Assembly (NCBI GenBank): GCA_019113915.1
Contig: DXGM01000011.1
Coordinates: forward strand, 1-64,000
Direction of reading: 5' to 3'
From: Candidatus Gordonibacter avicola
Lineage (GTDB): Bacteria; Actinomycetota; Coriobacteriia; Coriobacteriales; Eggerthellaceae
DNA length: 64,000 nt
Shown here: piece by piece, positions 27,128 through 35,922 of the stretch
Layout: each line of letters starts with the position of its first letter
How positions within the stretch are numbered: position 1 is the stretch's first letter
The notes under the pieces: generated by a model
The model's database searches: none
Told to the model about the DNA's origin: nothing
Seen by the model: the letters and a program-made list of their open reading frames with translations, nothing else
Made by a program: the position numbers and the translations under genes

Positions 27128-28780
27128 CTATGCTTCAGTATTCGCCAAAGCGCTCTTTGCGGAAATGCGGCCAAAGATGAGGCATTCAGCCACATTGCCG
27201 CCGCCCTCATAGTAGTGACCCCAAATGGAGCCAAACTCTCCAGCGGAATACAGCCCCTTAATAGGATTGCCGTCGTAGTCAAGAATAGAGCCGTCAGCAG
27301 CGCGGACGGGGCCGCCGTCGGTGTTGAGGAACGACGGAGCGCACAGCTGAGCATAGAAGGGCGGTTCCTGTACCGGCACAAGAGTACTTTCCGGACGGTG
27401 GAAGTACACATCTTTGCCAGAAGCGCAGCATTCGTTCCACTGGTTTACCGTAGTCACCAACTCTTCAACCGGCACCTTCATCTGCATTGCAAGTTCCTCG
27501 ATGGTGTTTGCAGCGTAGGCGTAGCCCTTTGCATCGGGCGTTGATCCATCCTCTGACGGCGGGATGGCTCCCTGCTCAAGCCCGTTTTTATCGAACACAA
27601 ACCACGCTTTCGAAGGCATGGGCAAATGCGGCCATTCGCCACCAAATTGCATATGGCCGTGACGTGAACCTACATGAAGGCTAAGGTCGGACATATAAGG
27701 GTACTTCTCACGAACGTTGTAGCCGTCCCAATCCATGTAGAAGCGCCGTCCGTTAACACCCACCGTGATACCGAAACCCTTCGGCGCGGGCTTGAAGATG
27801 GGCGGGTTGGTATAGGCGGTATTCTGAAGGTCGCGGCCAGCCATCCAGAAGCCCGCAACATTGTTCATGTGCCAAAAATCTGCACCCAGTTTTGCGCAGA
27901 TGCGATGGCCGTCGCCCGTGTTCAGAGACCCGGCGGCAGGAACAGCTGCACCTTGGCCCAGATAGTTCTGCATCATTTCGGGGCTGTGCTCAAATCCTCC
28001 GCAGCACATGATGACGCCTCGTTTTGCCTTGATGCGCTTCGGGTTCTTCTCGCCAGCAACCACACCGAGCACTGCTCCCGTATCGGCATCTTGCACGAGG
28101 TCGACAAGCGGCGTCGAGGTGCGGTAGTCCACTATGTCGGAGTGCTGAGCCACTGCTTGTTCCAGGAAAACCTGAATGTGATTCGGGCCTTTGACCTCCA
28201 CTTTGCTGTTCTTGCCAACGGCGAAGTAACCAAACGCGTAAGAATTTTCATACTCATGGTATTCTGCGTTGCGCTCTTCAGGGTCCGTGGCGGGCTCGGT
28301 GATGCTCATCTCTTCTTTGATAGCACCATTTTCAATCACCCAGTCGAAAATTTCGGCACATCCCTGAGCGTAGGCGTCGAGCACGTCATCAGGTGTTGTG
28401 CCGTGGGCTAGTGTCTTCAAATAAGATGCCAGCTTTTCAGGTTCTTTGGTCCAAATGGCATCGCCCTTGCAAAACGGGCTGTTGCCGCTGGGTGCGGAAC
28501 CCTTTTCCATAAGCAGGCATGAGGCTCCGTTTCCTTCAGTGGCCACTGTCAAAGCTGCGGCGTTGCCTGCAATGCCAGCGCCAACAACAATGACGTCGAA
28601 TTCCTCGTCCCAGGTTCCGTTGTTTGCGGAAGAAGTCTTATCCGCGTTTTGCGCGGAAGGCGCGCACCCCGCAAGTCCCATGGCGGCCATTCCCGCTCCA
28701 GCCAGTGCTACGCCAGCGGTTTTCACGAACCCTCGACGAGACTGCTCCGGCCCCTTTGCGTACTTTTGAGAATTGTCCAT
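27128..28780 (-). CDS. Tat-exported FAD-binding fumarate-reductase-like flavoprotein
   Basis: 550 aa, with GGAGGGAATT before the ATG. The N-terminus has a twin-arginine signal (SRRGFVKTAG, hydrophobic stretch, AGC that could be a lipobox), so it is exported folded. The FAD-binding motif is VIVVGAGIAGNAAALTVA at ~63. The C-terminal FAD-binding end is GLYSAGEFGSIWGHYYEGGGNVAECLIFGR. It belongs to the fumarate reductase/succinate dehydrogenase flavoprotein group that is expanded in Eggerthellaceae, where members reduce fumarate, urocanate, plant compounds or drugs. It lacks the cytochrome and FMN domains of other versions, so electrons must come from a partner. The substrate is unknown. The divergent LuxR gene is probably its regulator. 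Confidence 0.88.
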   Translation of the reverse strand: MDNSQKYAKGPEQSRRGFVKTAGVALAGAGMAAMGLAGCAPSAQNADKTSSANNGTWDEEFDVIVVGAGIAGNAAALTVATEGNGASCLLMEKGSAPSGNSPFCKGDAIWTKEPEKLASYLKTLAHGTTPDDVLDAYAQGCAEIFDWVIENGAIKEEMSITEPATDPEERNAEYHEYENSYAFGYFAVGKNSKVEVKGPNHIQVFLEQAVAQHSDIVDYRTSTPLVDLVQDADTGAVLGVVAGEKNPKRIKAKRGVIMCCGGFEHSPEMMQNYLGQGAAVPAAGSLNTGDGHRICAKLGADFWHMNNVAGFWMAGRDLQNTAYTNPPIFKPAPKGFGITVGVNGRRFYMDWDGYNVREKYPYMSDLSLHVGSRHGHMQFGGEWPHLPMPSKAWFVFDKNGLEQGAIPPSEDGSTPDAKGYAYAANTIEELAMQMKVPVEELVTTVNQWNECCASGKDVYFHRPESTLVPVQEPPFYAQLCAPSFLNTDGGPVRAADGSILDYDGNPIKGLYSAGEFGSIWGHYYEGGGNVAECLIFGRISAKSALANTEA

Positions 28781-28990
28781 AATTCCCTCCTTGTTGCTTT
28801 TGTTGTAGCGACGCTATCACCATGCCCTAACGAGAAGACTTTGAACATCGCCGGAAAGGGAGATTTCCGCAGGTGAAGGCCATCCCCAAAACGGACGATA
28901 TTGCGTTGGATTTATCGCGGTCGTATGATGAGGTAATAGAAGCCCCCTTCTTGAGCGGTTTTCAGAAGTGAGTTTCCATGCGTCGGGAGG

Positions 28991-30415
28991 ATGACCATTA
29001 ATAGCATGAAAAAGTATCAAACTACCCTCTGCGTGGCATTGGGCTGGGCATTACTTGCGGTGTGGGCCGATTTGTTTGGTCATTCGCCAGGGTTCGCTAT
29101 TCCCTATTCAGGGTTGATAGGCTTGGGAAACATGAGAGTGTATTGGCTTGTTGGCCTGCTGGTTCTCGCGATAAGCATGGCAGCTTTGCCTCGTTGGTTT
29201 GAGCGTGTAAAGCGCTATCTGTTCTTCTGCTTGCCTTTGGTGGCATCATTTGGAACCATGGCTTTCGCCGTGGCATGTCAGCAGACGTTTTTCCCACCAG
29301 AAGTAGTGGCTTTATCAGGCATTATTGTTGCGGGAGCAGGCTATACGTGGTTTACGTGCCTGTTCTGCGGCATGTTGGCGCAGACGCAGTGCATGCGGTA
29401 TGCCATAGGCAGCATCGTAGCAAGCCTGGCGCTCAAAACGGTTTTAGTGCAGCTCTTCACCGGGGTGTTAAGCGCCTCGGCACAAGTTGGTCTCGCCATT
29501 GCGCTTCCTCTTATTATTACCGGGTTCGCATTTGTGGCGGAGCGTGGGGAAGAAACGCGTACTGATAAAGATGAATGGAGGCCAATGGAAGATGGCTCGA
29601 CTGCTTATCGCTCAATTGTTCCGCAAATTATTGTAGCGGTGTTGGTTGTAGCAACTACGCGCGTTATGACGCCCCTCGGGTTTTTCGGCGATCCGCTCAA
29701 CTTGTTTTCGGGAGCGTTCTCTGCGGCGGTGGGGTCTGTGGGTGTGGGCGCCGTGCTGGTGGCGCTTTCGTATGTGCTGCTTGAGAAGCGCACAAAATCG
29801 CGTTTGAGCAAGCGGTTTATGCCCGCATTTCTTGTTATTATCTTCGCTTATTTTCTGTCAGCTACAAGTGCTTCATATCAGGGGATGCTTGCGGCAACAA
29901 CCGAGGTATTCATCACGGCGATTGAAGCGCTTTCTCATGCACTGTTCTGGACGATAATGGTAACTACTATTCGTCTCAAGGAAGCATCGCCGTTTCGTGT
30001 GGTGGGGTTGGCGGCTGGTCTCTACGACGCCATTTCAATTATTTGGGTGGTGTTTTTCTTCAGCTTGGGCGTGGTGAACAATGCGGTAATAATTGTGGTT
30101 GCGTTCGTTATTGTCATGTTAGTGGTGTGGCTGACGGATAGAAACGATCAGGAGTCAAGTGAAGTTGTGCCGCCCGATCTTATGGTTGATCGACGTGCGG
30201 AAATAGCGAAAGCTCACGGACTTTCTCCACGCGAAACGGAAGTGTTTATGATGCTGGCGCAGGGGCGTTCCCGCACTTATATTAGTGATGAGTTGGTGGT
30301 ATCGGAAGGCACGGTTAAAACGCATATCTCTCATATTTATACGAAGTTGGGTGTACATGGCCGTCAGGAAATGTTTGATCTTCTGCTTTCCGGCGAAGAG
30401 GGGGAGGATCGATAG
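28991..30415 (+). CDS. Membrane-embedded LuxR-family transcriptional regulator
   Basis: 474 aa. About twelve hydrophobic helices fill residues 10-380, resembling a transporter-like sensor. They are followed by a LuxR/GerE helix-turn-helix (LSPRETEVFMMLAQGRSRTYISDEL... VSEGTVKTHISHIYTKL) at the C-terminus. This architecture is characteristic of Eggerthellaceae, where it accompanies flavoprotein reductase genes and senses their substrates (family knowledge plus context). It is divergent from the flavoprotein gene across ~210 bp. The start is uncertain: GGGAGG touches the ATG at 28991, while the ATG at 29006 lies 15 bases away. Confidence 0.88.
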   Translation: MTINSMKKYQTTLCVALGWALLAVWADLFGHSPGFAIPYSGLIGLGNMRVYWLVGLLVLAISMAALPRWFERVKRYLFFCLPLVASFGTMAFAVACQQTFFPPEVVALSGIIVAGAGYTWFTCLFCGMLAQTQCMRYAIGSIVASLALKTVLVQLFTGVLSASAQVGLAIALPLIITGFAFVAERGEETRTDKDEWRPMEDGSTAYRSIVPQIIVAVLVVATTRVMTPLGFFGDPLNLFSGAFSAAVGSVGVGAVLVALSYVLLEKRTKSRLSKRFMPAFLVIIFAYFLSATSASYQGMLAATTEVFITAIEALSHALFWTIMVTTIRLKEASPFRVVGLAAGLYDAISIIWVVFFFSLGVVNNAVIIVVAFVIVMLVVWLTDRNDQESSEVVPPDLMVDRRAEIAKAHGLSPRETEVFMMLAQGRSRTYISDELVVSEGTVKTHISHIYTKLGVHGRQEMFDLLLSGEEGEDR

Positions 30416-30459
30416 TGGAACGGCTGGTTAGGGGTTGCAACAAGACCTGCTTCAGAGAA

Positions 30460-30526
30460 GTGTGACGCGCTTCGCGCTACTGATTACGCCAAGAGATGAT
30501 TGCCTTCCCTACCACTATGACGAGGG
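30460..30526 (+). repeat. Interspersed repeat, family B, copy 1
   Basis: About 67 bp sharing GTGACGCGCTTCGCGCT, ATTAC.CCAA.AGATG and CTATGACGAGG-like blocks with 60553-60619. A shorter relative lies at 58706-58725. Confidence 0.6.
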
Positions 30527-30672
30527 CTCTTCCATGTACCATAAACATAACTAAAACGATAACCTTCGTAGGGGCGCTTCACGAAGCGCCCTCTCCGCCA
30601 AAGGCGGAGAACCCAACCACGACCAACATTACCCTTCGCAAAAAAATCCTTCAACGCGTAGTATTCCTTCAT

Positions 30673-30697
30673 AATTGGTGCTACTATGGTAGCAATT
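30673..30697. promoter_or_regulatory. Imperfect inverted repeat upstream of cydAB
   Basis: AATTGGTGCTAC-TATG-GTAGCAATT. Its position suggests an operator. cydAB is often under the redox regulator Rex, whose site is TTGTG-N8-CACAA, but the match here is only partial. Confidence 0.35.
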
Positions 30698-30702
30698 AGG
30701 AT

Positions 30703-30739
30703 CCGAGGGGAAAGCGCTGCGAGGACGCTTCCCCCTCGG
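30703..30739 (+). promoter_or_regulatory. Stable hairpin in the cydA leader
   Basis: CCGAGGGG-A-AAGCG pairs with CGCTT-C-CCCCTCGG (13 pairs, one mismatch). It ends 35 bases before the cydA start and is not followed by a T run, so it is more likely a leader or mRNA-stability structure than a terminator. Confidence 0.45.
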
Positions 30740-30774
30740 AATCGCAAGTTCCAAGGACAAGAAGGGGGTGCGCA

Positions 30775-32277
30775 ATGGATTTCTTCTCCGATCCCGTGAT
30801 GCTGGCACGAGTGCAGTTCGCCTTGACGGCGGCCTATCACTTCTTCTTCGTGCCGCTAACCATCGGCCTGGGGTTGATCCTAGCCATCAACGAAACCCGG
30901 TACTACCGCTCGCGCGACGAAAAAGACGCGGCGGCCTCCCGTTTTTGGGTGAAGATCTTTACCGCGACGTTCGCGATAGGTGTTGCCACGGGCATCACGA
31001 TGGAGTTCTCATTCGGAACGAACTGGGCCGACTACTCGCGCTTTGTGGGCGACATCTTCGGCGCGCCGCTGGCGGCCGAAGCGCTGCTGGCGTTCTTCCT
31101 GGAGTCGGTTTTCCTGGGCATTCTGCTGTTCGGCCGCAAGACGGTTTCGCCGAAGTTTTACCTGGTGTCGGCGTGGCTCGTGTGGTTTGGCTCGTGCCTG
31201 AGCGCGCTTTGGATCCTTATCGCTAACTCGTGGATGCAAACGCCCGCCGGCGCCGAGCTGGCAGCCGATGGCTCGAAGGCCGTCATCACTGACTTTTTGG
31301 CTGCGGCCACGAACCCGTCGCTGCTGGCGCGCTACAGTCACGTGGTAATTGCCCTGCTCATTATGGGTGCGTTCGTGGCTATGGCCGTGTCGGCGTGGTA
31401 TCTGCTGAAGAAGCGCCACACCGACTTCGCCATGAAAACCATGCGCATCGGCGCCGTGGTGGGCATCATGGTCAGCTGCGTCATGATTTTCACTGCGCAC
31501 GCCTCCGCCGTGGTGGTGGCCGAAGAGCAGCCCACGAAACTGGCCATGATGGAAGGCATGTACGACGACGAGGTTCCGCCGCTCTACCTGTTCGGTTGGG
31601 TGGACGAAGAGAACCAGGAGGTCATCACGCCGTTTGCCATCCCCGGCGGCACCAGCTTCTTGGCCACCGGCACCTGGGATACCGAATATCAGGGCCTGAA
31701 CTCGCTGTCCGAAACGGAAAAGTACGGCGCGCTCGACCCCGAGACGGCGCCCGTGAACTTCGTGTTCCAGACCTACCATATTATGGTGGCCATGTACGGC
31801 CTCATCATGATCACGGCTATCCTCGCTATTGTGTTTACCCTGCGTAAAGGCAAGATTCAGAACATGAAGTGGCTGCAGCGCCTTGTGCTTATTTCGCCGG
31901 TGTTCCCTTTGATTGCTATCCAGACGGGTTGGTTCACCGCTGAAATGGGACGCCAACCGTGGGTAGTGTATCCGTCAACCACCGGCCCCGACGGCGTGGC
32001 CCTGGCCACTGACCAGGCAGCTTCCGCGTCGGTGTCGGCGCCGGAGCTTATGATTACCATGCTGCTGTTCTTCCTGGTGTACGTGTTCCTTATTGTGGCG
32101 TGGGCGCGCGTCATGGGTCGCTTCATCAAGGAAGGCCCGGTGGTGAGCGCGGCTGACTCAAGCGAGGCGGCTGAGGCCGCGGGTGCGGGCACGGGTGCGT
32201 CGGGCGCTCGTCAGGCGGACGTCGTTCCCGGTTTCGCGCCGGTCGACGAACCCGCGGTTGTGAAAGGCGGTGAGTAG
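30775..32277 (+). CDS. cydA: Cytochrome bd ubiquinol/menaquinol oxidase subunit I
   Basis: The 500-aa membrane protein is the quinol-oxidising, heme-bearing subunit of cytochrome bd, which reduces oxygen to water at high affinity. Visible landmarks: the N-terminal block LARVQFALTAAYHFFFVPLTIGL with the heme b595 His, LARYSHVVIALLIMGAFVAM with a heme b558 His, and GRQPWVVYPSTTG with the conserved GRQPW motif. The Q-loop is short. About nine membrane helices are seen and the C-terminus is Ala/Gly-rich. AAGAAGGGGG precedes the ATG. cydB starts two bases after the stop. In an anaerobe this serves oxygen removal. Confidence 0.95.
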   Translation: MDFFSDPVMLARVQFALTAAYHFFFVPLTIGLGLILAINETRYYRSRDEKDAAASRFWVKIFTATFAIGVATGITMEFSFGTNWADYSRFVGDIFGAPLAAEALLAFFLESVFLGILLFGRKTVSPKFYLVSAWLVWFGSCLSALWILIANSWMQTPAGAELAADGSKAVITDFLAAATNPSLLARYSHVVIALLIMGAFVAMAVSAWYLLKKRHTDFAMKTMRIGAVVGIMVSCVMIFTAHASAVVVAEEQPTKLAMMEGMYDDEVPPLYLFGWVDEENQEVITPFAIPGGTSFLATGTWDTEYQGLNSLSETEKYGALDPETAPVNFVFQTYHIMVAMYGLIMITAILAIVFTLRKGKIQNMKWLQRLVLISPVFPLIAIQTGWFTAEMGRQPWVVYPSTTGPDGVALATDQAASASVSAPELMITMLLFFLVYVFLIVAWARVMGRFIKEGPVVSAADSSEAAEAAGAGTGASGARQADVVPGFAPVDEPAVVKGGE

Positions 32278-32279
32278 CC

Positions 32280-33317
32280 GTGGAGATGACGTTCTTCAAC
32301 GTGCTGTGGTTCTTTCTGATCTTTGTGCTGATAGGCGGGTACTTTGTCCTTGACGGGTTCGATCTGGGCGCGGGTGTGCTGTATCCGTTCGTGGCGAAGA
32401 ACGACCACGACAAGGCCGTCGTGCGCCGCAGCATCGGGCCGGTGTGGGACGGCAATGAGGTGTGGCTGCTTACGGCGGGCGGTGCGCTGTTCGCGGCGTT
32501 TGCGCCGGCATACGCCACCACGTTTTCCGGGTTCTATCTGGCGGTGATGCTGGTGCTGTTTGGCCTGATTGTGCGCGCCGTGGCCGTGGAATTCCGCGGG
32601 CATGACCCGCAGTGGGGCCGTGCATGGGACGGCTGCTTCTTCGTGGGGTCGCTGCTGCCGGCGCTGCTTCTGGGCGTTGCGGTGGGCAACATTTACGCGG
32701 GCATTCCCATGAGCGAGGCGGGCGACTACATCGGTATGCCGCTGTTGGGCCTGATTACGCCCTTCACGCTTCTGTGTGGGCTGTTGGGTTTGGCCATGTT
32801 TATGGCGGCCGGTGCGTCCTGGTTGGCGTTGAAAGCGCCGAAGCCCTCCGACATGCAGGCGCGCGCGGCGAAGCTGCGTTTGCCCTTGCAGATGGCGGCG
32901 CTTGTGCTGTTTGTAGTGGTGTCGGTGTACGGCCACTTCGGCATTCAGCCGGCTATGGATCCGGCGCTTGGTGCGCTGCGCTGGGTGTTCGCGCTTGTTT
33001 TTGTGGCAGGTATTGTGGCCTCCGTGGTGCTGGCGCGGAAGAAGGAAAGCGACCTCGGCGCGTTTTTGGCGCAGTCCGTATCGGCGTTTTCCCTGGTGGG
33101 CCTTTTGGCTGCGTCGATGTTCCCCAACTTGGTAGTGGCATCGGCCGACAGCATTGGCCCGTCCATTACGCTGATGAGCGCCGCGTCCTCGGAGCTGTCG
33201 CTCATGTGGATGACCATTATCACGTGCGTGGGTCTGCCGTTGGTGCTGGTGTACCACGTGATTATCTACCGTACGTTCCGCGGCCGCGTGAAGGACGATG
33301 ACCTGGCGCATTACTAA
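32280..33317 (+). CDS. cydB: Cytochrome bd oxidase subunit II
   Basis: 345 aa with about eight to nine membrane helices. It begins with the typical [28 protein letters not shown] and contains [23 protein letters not shown]-like sequence ([20 protein letters not shown]). It forms the heterodimer with CydA. The start is GTG 32280; ATG 32286 is a possible alternative. cydC/cydD (the heme/thiol exporter) do not follow. A terminator hairpin lies at 33386. Confidence 0.95.
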   Translation: [345 protein letters not shown]

Positions 33318-33385
33318 GTGCCTGGGGAAGGTGTGCGCGAAGGGCACCCGCGCGCCGTTATGTAAGTAATTAGATCAAAAATCTT

Positions 33386-33416
33386 GAAGGCCGGTTCGTT
33401 TTTCGAATCGGCCTTC
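33386..33416 (+). terminator. Terminator after cydB
   Basis: GAAGGCCGGTTCG / CGAATCGGCCTTC with a TTTTT loop and one G-U pair. Confidence 0.7.
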
Positions 33417-33537
33417 GTCATCCTATAGTATAGTAACAAAATTGATTATAGTACGCGCGAGGGGACAACCGGGGGGAGAAGCTCCTGGTTCGATGGCCAC
33501 AGGGAATGGCCCGCGCCTGAACGAGAGGAGAGCCATA

Positions 33538-34695
33538 ATGGCAGATGATTTTGACAAGGAGCCGCAGAAGCCTGAACCTGCCGAGCCCGCGCCAGTGCCC
33601 GAGCCTGCTCCGGCAGCCGATCCCGCGCCTGCCGCTAGCGAACCGGTTCCCGAAGCTGAGCCCACGGCCGCTCCCGAGTCCGCACCCGTGCCTCAGCCCG
33701 TCGCTGCACCCGCACCACAGCCGCCCGCGCCCGGCACGCAGCCCTACCAGCAGCCGCCAACGCAGCCGTATGCGCCGCAGCCGAGTCAGCCGATGCCTTA
33801 CGGCCAGCAGCCCGCACCTGGTCAGCCGGTGAATCCCTACGGTCAGCCGGCTCAGCCCTACTACCAGCAGCCCATGCAGAAGAGCGGCAAAGCCACAGGC
33901 GCGCTCGTGTGCGGTGTTCTCGCTATCCTGTTCGCGGGGTTGCCGCTTGTGGGCATCATCCTGGGCATTATTGCCATCGTGATGGCGGGTAAGGCCGTGA
34001 AGGAATCGGGCAAGGACGGCAAAACAACGGGTGGCAAGGTGTGCGGCATCATCGGCATTGTGCTGTCGGTGATTGCGTTCATCCTGTATATCGTGCTGAG
34101 TATGGGTGTGCTTGCGTACGTGGCTTCGCAGTCCGACGCGATCGACCGGACGCCCGTCTCGTCCTCTTCGACGAACGATTCCAGCGTGACTCTGACGGAA
34201 GAAGAGCAAAAGGTCCAGACCGTGGTTCAGACTGAGCTCGACAAGATCAAGAACAAGGACGCCGCATTCATGCAGAAGCTGGCGGCCGAACTCGATGACG
34301 AGTTCTCCACTTCATCGGGCTATAGCCTTACCGAGCTGGGCGTTGAGCCGATGGCGTTCGCGGAGTGGCTGGTGGCCGACTTCGATTACAAACTGGACGG
34401 CGTCTACGCGTTCAGTGATGGCACGGGCAGCGCTTACGCCGATGTCACGCTGCGCGACGGGTACGCGTTCCTGAGCGCTTTCCTGAACGATGCGACGGAA
34501 TTTGCAAACTCTGGCGAGCAGATGGACGAAGCTACCGCGAAGGCGCGTCTCGGCGAAATTTTCAACGCCGCGATGGAAAAGACGGCCGATATGACCGACC
34601 AGTACATCAGCTTGGAGTTGAAAAAGACGGGCGACACCTGGGCTGTTGACCAGGACAGCTGGGATGAACAGGTCAGCTACCTTTTCGGTATCTAA
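33538..34695 (+). CDS. DUF4190-like membrane protein with Pro/Gln-rich arm and extracytoplasmic domain
   Basis: 385 aa, with GAGAGGAGAG before the ATG at 33538. Residues 1-115 are disordered Pro/Glu/Ala then Pro/Gln/Tyr-rich. Two membrane helices follow (~119-150 and ~165-196) with the DUF4190-type loop KAVKESGKDGKTTGGKVCGIIG. The remaining ~190 residues form an acidic extracytoplasmic domain with DDEFSTSSGYSLTELGVEP and a C-terminal part that looks like a DUF5105-type fold. The function is unknown. It shares its layout with the proteins at 7714 and 18148, which are otherwise unrelated. Confidence 0.75.
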   Translation: MADDFDKEPQKPEPAEPAPVPEPAPAADPAPAASEPVPEAEPTAAPESAPVPQPVAAPAPQPPAPGTQPYQQPPTQPYAPQPSQPMPYGQQPAPGQPVNPYGQPAQPYYQQPMQKSGKATGALVCGVLAILFAGLPLVGIILGIIAIVMAGKAVKESGKDGKTTGGKVCGIIGIVLSVIAFILYIVLSMGVLAYVASQSDAIDRTPVSSSSTNDSSVTLTEEEQKVQTVVQTELDKIKNKDAAFMQKLAAELDDEFSTSSGYSLTELGVEPMAFAEWLVADFDYKLDGVYAFSDGTGSAYADVTLRDGYAFLSAFLNDATEFANSGEQMDEATAKARLGEIFNAAMEKTADMTDQYISLELKKTGDTWAVDQDSWDEQVSYLFGI

Positions 34696-34744
34696 AGTAT
34701 CGCTTGCGCGGACATGATTCGAGCAAGCGATGCGAGTACGTTAT

Positions 34745-34780
34745 GGAAGGCGGGTCACGCGGCTCGCCTTCCCGGTTTTC
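34745..34780 (+). terminator. Terminator between the DUF4190-like and XRE genes
   Basis: GGAAGGCG / CGCCTTCC with a 12-base loop, then CGGTTTTCCC. Just upstream is a second hairpin, ATCGCTTGC / GCAAGCGAT. Confidence 0.6.
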
Positions 34781-34809
34781 CCGATGAAGAAAGACGATCG
34801 AGTGAAGGG

Positions 34810-35076
34810 CTAATTGGCATCGTTCGGAATGATGCGATCCTCGTCGAAGAAGAATAGTCCCAGCTCAATGCCCAGTCCGTCGGCAAGGCGCGTAAGGGTA
34901 TCAACGGTGGCGTTCTGAAGGCCGCTTTCGATATCGGCGATGTTAGTGCGGTCGACGCCCGTCATGCGGGCTAGCATGCGAACCGACAGGCCTTGCCGCG
35001 TTCGATACATGCGGATGCGCCTACCAATGTTGATTCTGGTTTCAGAGGTTGGGATGAATGTAGTGTCGGGCTGCAT
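34810..35076 (-). CDS. XRE-family transcriptional regulator
   Basis: An 88-aa single-domain helix-turn-helix protein: INIGRRIRMYRTRQGLSVRMLARMTGVDRTNIADIESG and the recognition-helix context typical of Cro/CI/XRE. The C-terminal GLFFFDED resembles antitoxin-type XRE proteins. No toxin gene is next to it. It is divergent from a second small XRE gene across ~110 bp, which must carry both promoters. Confidence 0.85.
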   Translation of the reverse strand: MQPDTTFIPTSETRINIGRRIRMYRTRQGLSVRMLARMTGVDRTNIADIESGLQNATVDTLTRLADGLGIELGLFFFDEDRIIPNDAN

Positions 35077-35185
35077 TCATCAAGATTATGATATGCTTAG
35101 CGAACTTTGGCGGTATGTGTACCTCCAGTCACGTGCTGTCAAACCAGGTGAATCCGCAGTTGAGGAAGGGGATGGCGACAACACA

Positions 35186-35455
35186 ATGCCCCTCGTAATC
35201 AGGATGGACAAACTCATGCGAAAGCACGGACTCAGTCTGAACGAGCTTTCGCGGTTGGTGGGTATAACGCCGCCGAATCTCTCGCGCCTGAAAGTGGGAA
35301 AGTCCAAGTCAATCCGTTTTTCGACGCTTGTTCCGTTGTGCGAGCATTTGCAGTGCCAACCGGGCGATTTGATTGTGTTTAAGAAGGCTGAAGACCTCAC
35401 CGACGACGATGTCGTGTGCACTATAGGGGCTCCGCGCGCCCGCAAGAAAAGCTGA
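35186..35455 (+). CDS. YozG-like Cro/XRE transcriptional regulator
   Basis: 89 aa. The form MPLVIRMDKLMRKHGLSLNELSRLVGITPPNLSRLK... FSTLVPLCEHLQCQPGDL is the short YozG/HTH_26 type. The start at 35186 is chosen because family members begin at this point; GAGGAAGGGG lies rather far upstream (14 bases). An ATG at 35091 would add 32 residues of non-family sequence. The 3' end converges on yqeY with only 23 bp between. Confidence 0.8.
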   Translation: MPLVIRMDKLMRKHGLSLNELSRLVGITPPNLSRLKVGKSKSIRFSTLVPLCEHLQCQPGDLIVFKKAEDLTDDDVVCTIGAPRARKKS

Positions 35456-35478
35456 CGAGCGCGGGAATTCGTTTCATC

Positions 35479-35922
35479 TTATGAGAGGCGGGTGCCCAGC
35501 TCTTGTGCTGCGGCAGCCTTGTCGAAGTTGCCGGACGTCTTCTGCGTGAGCGCACCCATGACGCGCCCCATGTCCTTTTTGGAAGACGCGCCCGTTTCCG
35601 CCAGCACTTCCCCAATGAGGGCGACCAGTTCATCGCCCGAAACTTGCTTGGGCAGATAACCTTCCAAGATAGCCACCTGCTCGGTGAGCATGTCCGTGCG
35701 CTCCTGGTCGTTGCCGGCCTTGATGGAGCCGTCGAGCGTTTCCTTCGTTTGCTTGATGAGGCGCTTGAGCATGGCGTCCACGTCGGCGTCCGTGATGTCG
35801 CGGCGCTCGTTCACTTCGATGTTTTTAATCTCGCCATGCACCTGGCGCAAGATGGACAGCCGCGGCTTATCCTTCGCCTTCATTGCGGCCTTGATCTCGT
35901 CTTTCAGCTCGTCATACTTCAC
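35479..35922 (-). CDS. yqeY: GatB/YqeY domain protein
   Basis: A 147-aa protein of the YqeY family, homologous to the tail domain of GatB amidotransferase subunits. The GTG at 35922 gives the standard KYDELKDEIKAAMKAKDK start; more upstream GTG codons exist. Conserved blocks are RLSILRQVHGEIKN, EGYLPKQVSGDEL and KDMGRVMGALTQK-like. It probably binds tRNA or a tRNA-dependent enzyme, but the function is unproven. It often lies near rpsU or dnaG, neither of which is here. Confidence 0.9.
   Translation of the reverse strand: MKYDELKDEIKAAMKAKDKPRLSILRQVHGEIKNIEVNERRDITDADVDAMLKRLIKQTKETLDGSIKAGNDQERTDMLTEQVAILEGYLPKQVSGDELVALIGEVLAETGASSKKDMGRVMGALTQKTSGNFDKAAAAQELGTRLS

Larger units (their letters stand above)
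30416..30774. other. Intergenic region before cydA: family B repeat, hairpins, possible operator
   Basis: Holds a family B repeat (from 30460), two compact hairpins at about 30571-30610 (GGGCGCTTC-AC-GAAGCGCCC and CTCCGCC-AAA-GGCGGAG), an imperfect inverted repeat at 30673-30697 and the cydA leader hairpin. No coding sequence is seen. Confidence 0.6.

Noticed and set aside
26618..27544. Plus-strand 308-aa ORF overlapping the hypD end and the flavoprotein gene
   Set aside because: It crosses the bidirectional terminator and is antisense to the flavoprotein gene; there is no recognisable domain.
30673..30697. Definite Rex operator before cydA
   Set aside because: The inverted repeat departs from TTGTG-N8-CACAA at several positions; kept only as a possible operator.
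34810..35455. Toxin-antitoxin operon at the two XRE genes
   Set aside because: The genes are divergent and both are DNA-binding proteins; no HigB/RelE-like toxin is adjacent.
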